Positions 54,427-63,772 are shown, counted from the first letter of the stretch. The stretch is 64,000 bases of DNA from Citrobacter arsenatis (GCF_004353845.1 NZ_CP037864.1:372001-436000); one strand, 5' to 3'. Notes: generated by a model not told the origin, from the sequence alone. Numbers and translations: made by a program.

Positions 54427-55563
54427 TCAGAATACCCTTTTGCCCTGACGCCAGACGTGGTCGATATGGATGTTGCCGCCTTTGCGGTGCGCCAGCACCA
54501 GATCCGCGCGTTTACCTTCGGCAACAACGCCACGATCGTCGAGATTTAATGCCCGCGCCGGATTGCGGGTCACCAGGCGAATCGCCTGCGGCAGCGTAAA
54601 GCCGTTGGCGTTATCGTCCGCCACGCGAAATGCCGCATCAAGCAGGCTGGCGGGGTAGTAGTCGGAGGAGAGAATATCCAGCAGCCCCAGCTCAGCCAGC
54701 TTATGCGCCGCCACGTTGCCGGAGTGAGAGCCGCCGCGCACGATGTTGGGCGCGCCCATCAGCACGTTCATGCCATGCTGGCGTGAGGCTTCGGCGGCTG
54801 CGAAAGTTGTGGGAAATTCGGCGATCACGCTGCCAAGTTGATGCGATTCCAGCACATGATCGTGGGTGGCGTCGTCATGGCTGGCCAGCGCAATCTGGCG
54901 CTCACGGCACATCTGGGCGATCGCCGTGCGGTTGGGCTGTGACCAACGCGCCGCCAGCGCTAACTGTTCTTCTTCATAGCGGGCCATCTGCTCGTCGGTG
55001 AGTGAATACTTGCCCTGATAATACTCGCGGTACTTCTCGCGATTGGCGAACTGACGCTGGCCTGGCGAGTGATCCATCAGCGATACCAGCGTTACCGGCT
55101 CGCGACCGACCAGTTTTTCAAACAGCGGCAGAGTAGTGTGATGCGGCAGCTCGCAGCGCAAATGCAGGCGGTGCTCGGCGCGATTGACCCCGCGCTTTTG
55201 CGTCTCTTCCACCGCGTTGATCATCTTCTCCAGATTTTCCAGACGGTCGCCGCCGTCGCGCACATCGCCAATCGCCACCGCGTCCAGCACGGTGGTAATA
55301 CCGCTGGCGACCATTAGCGCGTCGTGGCTGCTCATCGCCGAGTGGGCGGGCCAGTCGACCTTCGGGCGCGGGGTGAAGAATTTATCCAGATTATCGGTAT
55401 GCAGCTCAATCAACCCTGGCAGCAGCCAGCCGCCTTCGCCGTCTAAAGCCTCTGGCAGACGGCTCTGGGTTTCGGCAAATGCGCGAATAACCCCTCCCTC
55501 AATTTCCAGCGATCCTTGCACCACTTCATCTTCCAGAACCAGCTTTACGTTATTGATAATCAT
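54427..55563 (-). CDS. phnM: RPnTP hydrolase PhnM
   Basis: Amidohydrolase-superfamily enzyme that removes pyrophosphate from alpha-D-ribose 1-methylphosphonate 5-triphosphate. 378 residues as in E. coli. Metal ligands: LIELHTDNLDKF, the central SLMDHSPGQRQF, and ASHDDATHDHV, with SSDYYPASLL near the end. Overlaps phnL by 4 bases. Confidence 0.96.
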   Translation of the reverse strand: MIINNVKLVLEDEVVQGSLEIEGGVIRAFAETQSRLPEALDGEGGWLLPGLIELHTDNLDKFFTPRPKVDWPAHSAMSSHDALMVASGITTVLDAVAIGDVRDGGDRLENLEKMINAVEETQKRGVNRAEHRLHLRCELPHHTTLPLFEKLVGREPVTLVSLMDHSPGQRQFANREKYREYYQGKYSLTDEQMARYEEEQLALAARWSQPNRTAIAQMCRERQIALASHDDATHDHVLESHQLGSVIAEFPTTFAAAEASRQHGMNVLMGAPNIVRGGSHSGNVAAHKLAELGLLDILSSDYYPASLLDAAFRVADDNANGFTLPQAIRLVTRNPARALNLDDRGVVAEGKRADLVLAHRKGGNIHIDHVWRQGKRVF

Positions 55564-56246
55564 GCTGTTGTTCCCATCAGGTGCAGACGATCCGCCACGC
55601 GGTCGCGCACGGTTTGATCGTGAAAAATGCCGACAATGGCCGCGCCGCGGGCTTTCGCTTCTTCAATTAATGCGACAACGGCGGCGCTGTTTTTGGCGTC
55701 CAGCGAGGCGGTAGGCTCATCGAGTAGCAGAATCGGGTAATCGACGATAAACCCACGGGCGATGTTGACGCGCTGCTGTTCACCACCGGAAAAGGTCGAT
55801 GGCGCGAGGTGCCACAGGCGTTCCGGTACGTTGAGACGCGTTAACAGGCTGGCGGCTTTCGCGGCGCATTCTTCACGGGATACGCCGAGATCCAGCAGCG
55901 GCTGCATCACCACATCCAGTGCGGAAATCCTCGGGATCACGCGCAGGAACTGGCTCACCCAGCCGATGGTTGAACGACGAACTTCCAGCACTTTACGCGC
56001 CGGAGCCTGCACCAGATCGACCCATTCATCGCTGTGGCGGATGTGGATGTGGCCTTCATCCGGCAAATAGTTGGCGTACAGCGAACGCAGCAGCGTGGAT
56101 TTGCCGCTGCCTGAATGACCGTGCAGTACCACGCATTCGCCATTTTTAACGTCCAGCGTGGCGTTTTGCAGCACCGGCAGACGCACGCCGTTTTGCTGAT
56201 GCAGGACAAAAGTTTTACTGACATTTTCAACGCGGATCGCGTTCAT
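55560..56246 (-). CDS. phnL: C-P lyase ABC-type protein PhnL
   Basis: ABC-ATPase-like component of the C-P lyase system. From ATG 56246 (MNAIRVENVSKTF) it has 228 residues: Walker A GHSGSGKSTLLRS, signature FSGGEQQRVNIARG, Walker B ILLLDEPTASLD. The frame remains open upstream through REPs and antisense of phnK, but that extension is not coding. Separated from phnK by a REP cluster, unlike the tight spacing elsewhere in the operon. Confidence 0.95.
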   Translation of the reverse strand: MNAIRVENVSKTFVLHQQNGVRLPVLQNATLDVKNGECVVLHGHSGSGKSTLLRSLYANYLPDEGHIHIRHSDEWVDLVQAPARKVLEVRRSTIGWVSQFLRVIPRISALDVVMQPLLDLGVSREECAAKAASLLTRLNVPERLWHLAPSTFSGGEQQRVNIARGFIVDYPILLLDEPTASLDAKNSAAVVALIEEAKARGAAIVGIFHDQTVRDRVADRLHLMGTTA

Positions 56247-56279
56247 TTTTAGCCTCTTTAAGCGTTTTTTCGTTTGATT

Positions 56280-56477
56280 GCCTGATGGCGCTTCGCTTAT
56301 CAGGCCTACAGCCAATGCCGCCATCCGGCACAAGCGATGCCGCTCCGTAGGCCGGATAAGGCGTAGCCGCCATCCGGCACAAGCGATGCCGCTCCGTAGG
56401 CCGGATAAGGCGTAGCCGCCATCCGGCACAAGCAATGCCGCTCCGTAGGCCGGATAAGGCATAGCCGCCATCCGGCA
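56280..56477. repeat. REP cluster inside the phn operon, phnK-phnL gap
   Basis: One inverted half (cctgatggcgcttcgcttat, from 56281) and three direct 49-bp repeats starting at about 56347, 56396 and 56445 with gtaggccggataaggcgtag and gccatccggcacaagc. Fills most of the 242-base gap between phnK and phnL. Confidence 0.95.
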
Positions 56478-56488
56478 CAACAAAAAAA

Positions 56489-57247
56489 TCAGTTCTGCAA
56501 CACCGACGACACCAGCAGCTGGGTATACGGATGATGCGGGTCGTCGAGCACGCGGTCGGTTAACCCACTTTCCACCACCTGACCCTGCTTCATCACCAGC
56601 AAACGGTCCGCCAGCAGACGCGCCACGCCCAGATCGTGGGTGACAATCACCACTGCCAGATCCAGTTCCACCACCAGGCCGCGCAGCAGGTCCAGCAGTT
56701 TGGCCTGTACGGAAACGTCCAGCCCGCCGGTGGGTTCGTCCATAAACACCAGTTTGGGATGAGTGACCAGGTTGCGGGCGATCTGCAGGCGCTGCTGCAT
56801 GCCGCCGGAAAAGGTGGTGGGCAGATCGTCGATACGCGAGGCGGGGATTTCTACCTCCTCCAGCCAACGCTGCGCGGTGGCGCGGATGTCGCCGTAGTGG
56901 CGCGCCCCGGTGGCCATCAGGCGTTCGCCGATATTGCCGCCTGCGGAGACCTGACGGCGCAGCCCATCCAGCGGATGCTGGTGCACCACGCCCCATTCGG
57001 TACGCAGCAGGCGGCGACGGTCGGCCTCGTTCATGCCGTACAGCGAACGGTTCTGATACAAAATCTCACCGCTCTGCGGCGTCAGCCGTGATGAGATTGA
57101 TTTCAGCAACGTGGTTTTGCCGGAACCAGACTCGCCGACGATACCCAGCACTTCGCCAGGCCACAGGTCAAACGAAACGTCGCTGAAGCCTTTGCCCGGC
57201 GCGTAGAGATGGGTCAGGTGGTTGACTGAAAGCAGCGGTTGCGTCAT
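56489..57247 (-). CDS. phnK: C-P lyase ABC protein PhnK
   Basis: ATPase that docks on the PhnGHIJ core complex. 252 residues with Walker A GESGSGKTTLLKSI, signature FSGGMQQRLQIARN and Walker B LVFMDEPTGGLD. Overlaps phnJ by 4 bases; a REP cluster follows its stop. Confidence 0.96.
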   Translation of the reverse strand: MTQPLLSVNHLTHLYAPGKGFSDVSFDLWPGEVLGIVGESGSGKTTLLKSISSRLTPQSGEILYQNRSLYGMNEADRRRLLRTEWGVVHQHPLDGLRRQVSAGGNIGERLMATGARHYGDIRATAQRWLEEVEIPASRIDDLPTTFSGGMQQRLQIARNLVTHPKLVFMDEPTGGLDVSVQAKLLDLLRGLVVELDLAVVIVTHDLGVARLLADRLLVMKQGQVVESGLTDRVLDDPHHPYTQLLVSSVLQN

Positions 57248-58092
57248 TTGCTGAGGGCCTCGCTCTGTTGGCGGCAGTAGTCGGTGTCGGAGCAGACAAA
57301 CATGCGTTTGCCGGTGTCATCGAGCACCACTTCATCGAGATAGCTGTGGGTCGAGCCGCAGATGGCGCAAGGCTCATCCCAGCTCTGCACCGTAAACGGG
57401 TGATCGTCGAAATCGAGGCTTTCCACCCGGGTGTAAGGTGGAACGGCATAGATGCGCTTTTCGCGGCCTGCACCAAACAGTTGCAGGGCCGGCATCATGT
57501 CCATCTTCGGATTGTCGAATTTCGGGATGGGCGACGGGTCCATGACGTAGCGGTCGTTGACCTTCACCGGATAAGCGTAAGTGGTGGCGATATGGCCGAA
57601 GCGGGCGATATCTTCATACAGTTTCACCTGCATGATGCCGTACTCTTCCAGCGCGTGCATGGTGCGGGTTTCCGTTTCACGCGGTTCGATAAAGCGCAGC
57701 GGCTCAGGGATCGGTACCTGAAAGATAATGATTTGATCTTCCGCCAGCGGCGTTTCCGGGATGCGGTGGCGGGTCTGGATCAAGGTCGCGTCTTCCGTGC
57801 GCTCGGTGGTATTCACCCCGGTAACGCGTTTGAAGAAGTTACGAATCGACACGGCGTTGGTGGTGTCATCCGCGCCCTGGTCAATCACCTTCAAGACGTC
57901 CGGCTCGCCAATCACGCTGGCGGTGAGCTGAATGCCGCCGGTTCCCCAGCCGTAGGGCATCGGCATTTCACGTCCGCCAAAGGGGACCTGGTAACCGGGG
58001 ATGGCCACCGCTTTCAGAATGGCGCGGCGGATCATGCGCTTGGTCTGTTCATCAAGATACGCAAAGTTGTAGCCGGAGAGGTTAGTGGTCAC
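57244..58092 (-). CDS. phnJ: C-P lyase catalytic subunit PhnJ
   Basis: Radical SAM enzyme that breaks the carbon-phosphorus bond of ribose-linked phosphonates. 282 residues from GTG 58092 (MTTNLSGYNFAYLDEQ), overlapping phnI by 11 bases; the homologue begins MANLSGYNF. The unusual CX2CX21C-type cluster region is CAICGSTHSYLDEVVLDD ... CSDTDYC. Upstream in-frame codons to 58251 are antisense of nothing real but lie inside phnI and are rejected. Confidence 0.94.
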   Translation of the reverse strand: MTTNLSGYNFAYLDEQTKRMIRRAILKAVAIPGYQVPFGGREMPMPYGWGTGGIQLTASVIGEPDVLKVIDQGADDTTNAVSIRNFFKRVTGVNTTERTEDATLIQTRHRIPETPLAEDQIIIFQVPIPEPLRFIEPRETETRTMHALEEYGIMQVKLYEDIARFGHIATTYAYPVKVNDRYVMDPSPIPKFDNPKMDMMPALQLFGAGREKRIYAVPPYTRVESLDFDDHPFTVQSWDEPCAICGSTHSYLDEVVLDDTGKRMFVCSDTDYCRQQSEALSK

Positions 58093-59149
58093 GGGTGGCC
58101 TCCTGTTGCAGGCGTTTGAGCAGTTCCAGCTCGGCCTGGAAATCGACGTAATGGGGAAGTTTGAGGTGCGAAACAAAACCCGCCGCCTCGACGTTATCCG
58201 CATGCGCCAGCACGAACTCTTCGTCCTGCGCCGGTCCCGTGACCGCTTCATCGTATTCGGCTGCCTGTAGGGCGCGGTCTACCAGCGCCATCGCCATCGC
58301 TTTACGTTCGCTCATGCCGAAAACCAGCCCGTAGCCGCGGGTAAAATGGGGTGATTCGTTTTCTGGTGCGACAAAACCATTGACCATTTCACACTCAGTC
58401 ATCAGCAGTTCACCGACGTTCACCGCAAATCCCAGCTCTTCCGGCACCGTTTCCAGCGCTACGTAGCCGCTGCGGATCTCGGCGGCAAACGGGTGATTGC
58501 GTCCGTAACCGCGCTGGGTGGAGTAGGCCAGCGCCAGCAGATAGCCTTCGTCACCGCGCATAAGCTGTTGCAGGCGTGAAGCACGTGAACAGGGGTAAAC
58601 CGGTGGTGTGCGGGTGACGTCGTCGGGCGTGGCGCCATTATCCTCTTCACGCTTTGCCAGTCCCTGGTTGGCCAGCAGGGAAAAGACGTGCGGGGAGGCA
58701 TCCTGCGCGCCGTCTGCGCTGCGCAGAGGCGGCGTTTCGCCATTGGCCAGCAGGGTAAAATCCAGCAGGCGATGGGTGTAGTCATAGGTCGGTCCCAACA
58801 GCTGTCCGCCGGGAATATCCTTGTAGACCGCCGATATTCGGCGCTCAAGGCGCATTTCGGCGCTGTTAACCGGCTCACTGACCGCTACCTTTGCCAGCGT
58901 CGTGCGGTAGGCGCGGAGCAAAAAGATGGCTTCGACGTTATCGCCGCTGGCCTGCTTCAGCGCCAGTGCCGCCAGTTCGCGGTCGGCGATGCCGCCTTCG
59001 GTCATCACCCGGTCAACGGCCAGGTTCATCTGCTGTTCGATTTGCGCCACGCTCAGTTCAGCAATGGCCTCATCGCCCCGGCGTCGGTTTTCTTGCAGGG
59101 CATGGGCGTTGGCTATCGCCTTTTCGCCCCCTTTGACGGCGACGTACAT
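58082..59149 (-). CDS. phnI: C-P lyase subunit PhnI (nucleosidase)
   Basis: With PhnG, PhnH and PhnL, displaces adenine from ATP by phosphonate to form ribose 1-phosphonate 5-triphosphate; PhnI alone is a nucleosidase. 355 residues from ATG 59149 (MYVAVKGGEKAI), sharing one base with the phnH stop; E. coli has 354. The in-frame start at 59155 adds two residues. Confidence 0.94.
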   Translation of the reverse strand: MYVAVKGGEKAIANAHALQENRRRGDEAIAELSVAQIEQQMNLAVDRVMTEGGIADRELAALALKQASGDNVEAIFLLRAYRTTLAKVAVSEPVNSAEMRLERRISAVYKDIPGGQLLGPTYDYTHRLLDFTLLANGETPPLRSADGAQDASPHVFSLLANQGLAKREEDNGATPDDVTRTPPVYPCSRASRLQQLMRGDEGYLLALAYSTQRGYGRNHPFAAEIRSGYVALETVPEELGFAVNVGELLMTECEMVNGFVAPENESPHFTRGYGLVFGMSERKAMAMALVDRALQAAEYDEAVTGPAQDEEFVLAHADNVEAAGFVSHLKLPHYVDFQAELELLKRLQQEATRDH

Positions 59150-59733
59150 CAGCACACCTCCACATGGGTGGTTCGCGGAATAGCCAGCAGGCGTTCGCCG
59201 CAGGTGAGGATCAAATCAACCCCCAGCGGGAACGGGTGCGGGCGTTCGGTGAGTTCGTGAATCAGGCATTCCGGCAGCTGTGGCGCGATCATGCGCTCTT
59301 CGGCAATACCCGCGCCGGTCAGACGCAGCATGCGTCCGCCGCTTAAGCCTGCGACCTGCACAATCAGCGTGGCGCTGGTCTCTGGCGCGACGGCGGAACC
59401 GGCGGAGAGAGCGTTCAACTGTTCGCTGCTGATACGTTCGTCGGCGACGGCAAAGGCCGCCAGCTGCGGCTGATCCACCAGCGGCGCGTTGGTGTGAAAA
59501 CGCAGGTTCTGCCGGGCGATATCGTTATCCATCGACGGCGCCAGCCAGACCGGCGTGTCGCCGTCGACCAGGGTCAGCAGCACGCTGGTGGTTGCCAGAC
59601 CCAGCGGCTGCCAGCCGTGTTTCAGTTGATGCAGAGCGACGATTACGCCCGGCTCGCTCATGGCCTTCAGCAGGCGACGAAAGCTCTGCTGAGCATCCTG
59701 AACGGGTAAATTAAATGCGGTCTGTAAGGTCAT
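59149..59733 (-). CDS. phnH: C-P lyase subunit PhnH
   Basis: Core-complex subunit with a PLP-transferase-like fold but no PLP lysine, 194 residues as in E. coli (MTLQTAFNLPVQDAQQSFRR). Overlaps phnG by 4 bases (ATGA). Confidence 0.95.
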   Translation of the reverse strand: MTLQTAFNLPVQDAQQSFRRLLKAMSEPGVIVALHQLKHGWQPLGLATTSVLLTLVDGDTPVWLAPSMDNDIARQNLRFHTNAPLVDQPQLAAFAVADERISSEQLNALSAGSAVAPETSATLIVQVAGLSGGRMLRLTGAGIAEERMIAPQLPECLIHELTERPHPFPLGVDLILTCGERLLAIPRTTHVEVC

Positions 59734-60182
59734 GCGTTATCTCCGCGTACCAGCGTGAAGAAGTCGACCCGGCTGGCGTTGACTTCGGCACGGCGTGCGC
59801 TAATCAGCGCATCGCGTTCCGCTTCCAGCGGGGCAATTAAGGTTTCCATTAGGTTCTGGAAATGCGTTTGTTCCTGCAGCATCGCGTCAATCACCGCGCA
59901 CTGCTCAGCATGGTGTTTGTTGCGTCCCAGCAGGTAGCTGTAACCCAGCGTGCCGCTCTTCAGGCGCACCACTGCGCGGGTAAGCGTAGTGTCGCCGGCA
60001 AAGAAGCGGTTGCCGGTACCGCCCATACGGGCCTGGATCTGCATCAGTCCGCTTTCCGGTGCGCGGATAAGTTCATAGTCCGGCGTCAGTTTGAGTGCGC
60101 AGATGCGGGCGTTCAGGGCATCGGCATTGCTGTAGGCCAGCGCGCGCATCCAGCGCTGGCGGGTGGCGGTATCGAAATGCAT
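59730..60182 (-). CDS. phnG: C-P lyase subunit PhnG
   Basis: Core-complex subunit of 150 residues (MHFDTATRQRWMRALAYSNA). Its start codon directly follows the phnF stop (TGA-ATG), so phnF-G are translated in series. Confidence 0.95.
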   Translation of the reverse strand: MHFDTATRQRWMRALAYSNADALNARICALKLTPDYELIRAPESGLMQIQARMGGTGNRFFAGDTTLTRAVVRLKSGTLGYSYLLGRNKHHAEQCAVIDAMLQEQTHFQNLMETLIAPLEAERDALISARRAEVNASRVDFFTLVRGDNA

Positions 60183-60908
60183 TCAGTGCTCCATAGTGAA
60201 TTCGATCATGTCGGCGCGGGTCAGGCTGACGGAGTATTCCGCCGCGTGTTCTTCGCCTTCACGGTGGTTCAGGGTGCGCACGCACAGCAGCGGCGCCATA
60301 TTGGGGATTTCCAGCACCTTGCTCTCTTTGGCCTGTGCGCGGCGGGCGCTGATGCGGGTTTGCGTGCGCAGCAGCGTCAGACCGGACTGTTCGCGCAGGT
60401 AGTCGTGCAGCGAACCGCTGTTAAAGCCCTGCAGCAGCGGCCACAGCGTGAGGTCGGAAAAATAGTGGTCGATCTGGCACAGTGCGATACCGTTAACCCG
60501 ACGCAGGGTGCGCAGGTGAATCACGTTATCGCCCTCGTTAATGCTGAGCGCGTCGGCAATGTGGCTGGAGGCCGGGCGCAGCACCGCCAGCAGTTTTTCG
60601 CTGGTGGGGTGGCTGCCCTGGTCCAGCAGGTTCTGACTAAAGCGCGCCTGGGCATTCAGCGGGTAATCGAACGGGCGCATCAGCACCAGCACGCCGACGC
60701 CCTGACGACGTTGCACCCAACCGCGCTCAACCAACTGGTCAATGGCGCGGCGCAGGGTATGGCGATTTACCTCGTAGCGCGCGGCAAGCTGATGCTCGGC
60801 GGGCAGATAGTCACCGCAGCGATAATGTTGACGAAGCTCCTGCTCAAGTCTCGCGGCAATTTCCTGATAACGCGTTGGATAACTGGTCGGATGTGTAGAC
60901 AAGTGCAT
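60183..60908 (-). CDS. phnF: GntR/HutC-family regulator PhnF
   Basis: Putative repressor of 241 residues from ATG 60908 (MHLSTHPTSYPTRYQ), the E. coli length. N-terminal winged helix (YLPAEHQLAARYEVNRHTLR), C-terminal UTRA effector domain. Not needed for C-P lyase chemistry. A TTG at 60917 in frame is a weaker alternative start. Confidence 0.92.
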   Translation of the reverse strand: MHLSTHPTSYPTRYQEIAARLEQELRQHYRCGDYLPAEHQLAARYEVNRHTLRRAIDQLVERGWVQRRQGVGVLVLMRPFDYPLNAQARFSQNLLDQGSHPTSEKLLAVLRPASSHIADALSINEGDNVIHLRTLRRVNGIALCQIDHYFSDLTLWPLLQGFNSGSLHDYLREQSGLTLLRTQTRISARRAQAKESKVLEIPNMAPLLCVRTLNHREGEEHAAEYSVSLTRADMIEFTMEH

Positions 60909-60928
60909 AGCAATCAATGCCTCGCTAG

Positions 60929-61708
60929 TCAGATAAAGTGCTTACGCAAACGCTGGGAAAGGAAATCCAGCAGGCTGACGGTGACGATGATTAACACCAT
61001 CAGGGCGCAGGTTTGCTGGAACTGAAAGCCGCGAATCGCCTCCCATAAGGTCACGCCAATACCGCCTGCGCCCACCATTCCGACCACCGTGGCCGAGCGA
61101 ACGTTGGATTCAAAGCGATACAGCGAATAGGAGATAAGCAGCGGCATGACCTGTGGCAGAACGCCGTAGAGGATCTCTTCAATCTTGTTAGCCCCGGTGG
61201 CGCGAATGCCTTCTACCGGACCCGGCTCAATGGCTTCTACCGCTTCGGAAAGCAGCTTGGAGAGCACCCCGGTGGTGTGGATAAACAGCGCCATCACCCC
61301 GGCGAACGGACCTAAACCGACGGCGACCACGAACAGCATGGCGAAGACCATTTCATTGATGGCGCGACAGGCGTCCATCAGGCGACGCATCGGCTGGTAA
61401 ATCCACCATGGCACGAGGTTATCGGCGCACATCAGGCCGAAGGGAATCGACAGCACCACGGCGAGGGCGGTACCCCAGACGGCAATTTGTAGGGTAACGG
61501 CCATTTCACCGAGATAGTCCTGCCACTGGCTGAAGTCCGGCGGGAAGAAGTCGGCGGCGAAGGTCGCCATATTGCCGGAATCCTGGATCAGCGTGAGCGG
61601 AGCCATTTCGGCACCTTTCCACGAGACCACCAGTACGGCGAGAAGAATGGCCCAGCTCAGCAACGAGAACCAGCTACGTTTGGGCGGGGCGACGGTGATG
61701 GTTTGCAT
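60929..61708 (-). CDS. phnE: Phosphonate ABC permease PhnE (intact)
   Basis: Inner-membrane permease of the phosphonate importer, 259 residues from ATG 61708 (cggag six bases upstream). Six membrane helices and the cytoplasmic EAA loop (EGIRATGANKIEEILYGVLP). E. coli K-12 phnE is broken by an 8-bp duplication; here the frame is whole, so phosphonate uptake should be functional. In-frame GTG 61726 is less likely. Confidence 0.94.
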   Translation of the reverse strand: MQTITVAPPKRSWFSLLSWAILLAVLVVSWKGAEMAPLTLIQDSGNMATFAADFFPPDFSQWQDYLGEMAVTLQIAVWGTALAVVLSIPFGLMCADNLVPWWIYQPMRRLMDACRAINEMVFAMLFVVAVGLGPFAGVMALFIHTTGVLSKLLSEAVEAIEPGPVEGIRATGANKIEEILYGVLPQVMPLLISYSLYRFESNVRSATVVGMVGAGGIGVTLWEAIRGFQFQQTCALMVLIIVTVSLLDFLSQRLRKHFI

Positions 61709-61737
61709 GTTTAGCTCCGTTGGCACGTGTGTTTGCG

Positions 61738-61823
61738 TTGTAGGCCGGATAAGGTGCTGGCACCGCCATCCGGCATGGAATCCCTTGCATTGCCTGATGG
61801 CGCTGCGCTTATCAGGCCTACAA
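61738..61823. repeat. REP pair in the phnD-phnE gap
   Basis: ttgtaggccggataaggtgc ... gccatccggcat (61738-61780) and ttgcctgatggcgctgcgct ... aggcctacaa (61793-61823), inverted to each other, in the middle of the operon. Confidence 0.93.
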
Positions 61824-61837
61824 TTTGGGCACCAGGT

Positions 61838-62854
61838 TTACTGCACCGCTTTGCTGACGCTGGTCATAGCGCCCAGTGCGGCGGTCAGACGGTCCAGGTC
61901 GTCGAGCTGTGCTTTCAGCGCCGAGGTTTTGCTGGTTTTCTCTTCCTCGTTCAGCCCTTTGTTGTCCTTCACGCCCTGCATCTCTTTAAACAGTGCCAGT
62001 TGACGAATGGGGACCAGTTGTAGGTCGCTGGAGGCACGGAACGGCGCCCAGCCCAGACGCTCCAGTACGGTTTTCTGCTCCGGCGTTTTGCCGTAATTCA
62101 TAAAGAAGTCGTACACCTTGTCCTTGGTGGCTTCGGAGAGATTTTTGCGCCAGACGATCGGATCGCCCGGGATCAGCGGTGACTTCCAGATAACCTTCAG
62201 CTCTTTCAGCTTGTCCGGTGCGGAAGTTTTCAGCTTGTCGAGGTTTTCGGTGTTGTTGGTGGCGACATCGACCTGTTTGTTGGCGACGGCCAGCGCGTTG
62301 GTTTCGTGTCCGGCGTTAACGGTGCGTTTGAAGTCGCTGGCGGAGATGTTGTTTTTGGCGAAGACGTAGTAGCCGGGGACGAGGAAGCCTGAAGTGGAGT
62401 TGGGATCGCCGTTGCCGAAGGTCAGATCCTTGCGTTTGGCGATCAGATCGTTCAGGTTGTTGATCGGACTGTCTTTGTTAACGATCAACACGCTCCAGTA
62501 ACCCGGGGATCCGTCGGCGGCGACGGTCTGGGCAAACACTTGTCCGTTAGCGCGATCCACCGCTTCCATTGCCGAGAGGTTGCCGTACCAGGCGATATCG
62601 ACTTTGTTAAAGCGCATGCCCTGGATGATCCCGGCGTAGTCCGGGGCGAAGAAGGCGTTTACTTTCACGCCCAGCGATTTTTCCATGTCCTTCAGGAACG
62701 GTTCCCACTGTGGCTTCAGGTTTTGCTGTGATTCGGTCGAAATAATGCCAAAGTTCAGCGCTTTCTCTTGTTCTTCGGCATGCGCCGGGCTTAACAAGGT
62801 GCTGATGCTGAACATGCTGGTAAACGCCAGCGCGGCAACGGCCTTGTAATTCAT
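61838..62854 (-). CDS. phnD: Phosphonate-binding periplasmic protein PhnD
   Basis: High-affinity binding protein for 2-aminoethylphosphonate and other alkylphosphonates, 338 residues with signal peptide (ending LLSPAHA) and type II binding-protein fold. Conserved WYGNLSAMEAV and NPNSTSGFLVPGYYVF-type ligand loops are present. Confidence 0.96.
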   Translation of the reverse strand: MNYKAVAALAFTSMFSISTLLSPAHAEEQEKALNFGIISTESQQNLKPQWEPFLKDMEKSLGVKVNAFFAPDYAGIIQGMRFNKVDIAWYGNLSAMEAVDRANGQVFAQTVAADGSPGYWSVLIVNKDSPINNLNDLIAKRKDLTFGNGDPNSTSGFLVPGYYVFAKNNISASDFKRTVNAGHETNALAVANKQVDVATNNTENLDKLKTSAPDKLKELKVIWKSPLIPGDPIVWRKNLSEATKDKVYDFFMNYGKTPEQKTVLERLGWAPFRASSDLQLVPIRQLALFKEMQGVKDNKGLNEEEKTSKTSALKAQLDDLDRLTAALGAMTSVSKAVQ

Positions 62855-62878
62855 GTTTATTCCTCAGTTCGGGCAAAG

Positions 62879-63667
62879 TTAAGCAGCCTGTGCGTTCTGT
62901 TCGACGCGATTCATGCTGCGGTAGAGATGGTCAAAACGATCGTTATCAAAATGCTGGCTGCTGCCGTCAAAGAAGACGTTGCCCTGGCGCAGCGCGACAA
63001 TGCGTTCGCAGTAGCGTAGGGCGTAATCCACCTGATGCAGCGTGACGACCACGGTGATGCCGTCGGTCTGGTTAATGTCGCGCAGGGTATCCATTACGAT
63101 GCGCGCGGATTCCGGGTCCAGCGAGGCTATCGGCTCGTCGGCAAGGATCACTTTGGCCTGCTGCATCAGCGCGCGGGCAATAGCGACGCGCTGCTGCTGC
63201 CCGCCTGAAAGCGTGGAAACGCGCTGGTATGCAAAGTGCGCCATGCCAACGCGGGTCAGCGCCTGTAATGCGCGCTGTTTCTGTTCCTGGCTAAACCAGC
63301 TAAAACAGGTGCGCCAGAATGGCGTGCTGCCGAGTGCGCCAATCAGGACGTTCTCCAGCACCGTCAGGCGGTTTACCAGATTGAACTGCTGGAAGATGTA
63401 GCCGGTGTGGGCGCGGCTTTTGCGGATATCGCGCGCCAGGCGACCTTCATGTTGAACGGTGCGACCCAGCAGCTCGACGTGGCTACCGGGTGATTTATCT
63501 CCGGTGATCAAACCGCTTAAATGACGTAAAAGGGTGGATTTGCCGGAGCCAGACGGCCCAAGCAGAGCTACCATCTCACCAGAACAGATGTTCAGATCAA
63601 CCGCATTGAGCGCCTGATGTTGATTGAAGGACTTGGAGAGTTTTTCGACGCGAATAATCGTTTGCAT
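62879..63667 (-). CDS. phnC: Phosphonate ABC ATPase PhnC
   Basis: ATP-binding subunit of PhnCDE, 262 residues: Walker A GPSGSGKSTLLRHL, signature LSGGQQQRVAIARA, Walker B VILADEPIASLD. First gene of the 14-gene operon; a Pho-box candidate lies 44-61 bases upstream of its start. Confidence 0.96.
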   Translation of the reverse strand: MQTIIRVEKLSKSFNQHQALNAVDLNICSGEMVALLGPSGSGKSTLLRHLSGLITGDKSPGSHVELLGRTVQHEGRLARDIRKSRAHTGYIFQQFNLVNRLTVLENVLIGALGSTPFWRTCFSWFSQEQKQRALQALTRVGMAHFAYQRVSTLSGGQQQRVAIARALMQQAKVILADEPIASLDPESARIVMDTLRDINQTDGITVVVTLHQVDYALRYCERIVALRQGNVFFDGSSQHFDNDRFDHLYRSMNRVEQNAQAA

Positions 63668-63710
63668 GATGCGGCCTCCCTAAAAAAGTGGCCCCATCGT
63701 GGCGGATCAA

Positions 63711-63728
63711 TGTGACGTTTTCGTTAAG
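63711..63728 (-). promoter_or_regulatory. Candidate Pho box of the phn operon
   Basis: Minus strand cttaacg-aaaa-cgtcaca: two seven-base repeats separated by an AT-rich four-base spacer, the PhoB-site layout (CTGTCAT-like, imperfect), upstream of phnC. Confidence 0.6.
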
Positions 63729-63772
63729 GGATGGTTACTCAGTGATGAAGAGTTGAGCGATTTTTGATGACA

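Noticed and set aside
56247..56996. Long N-terminal extension of phnL through the REP cluster
   Set aside because: It is antisense or out-of-frame phnK plus REP sequence; the homologous start is at 56246.
59862..61025. 387-residue reading frame opposite phnE-phnG
   Set aside because: Overlaps three well-supported phn genes and shows no recognisable domain.
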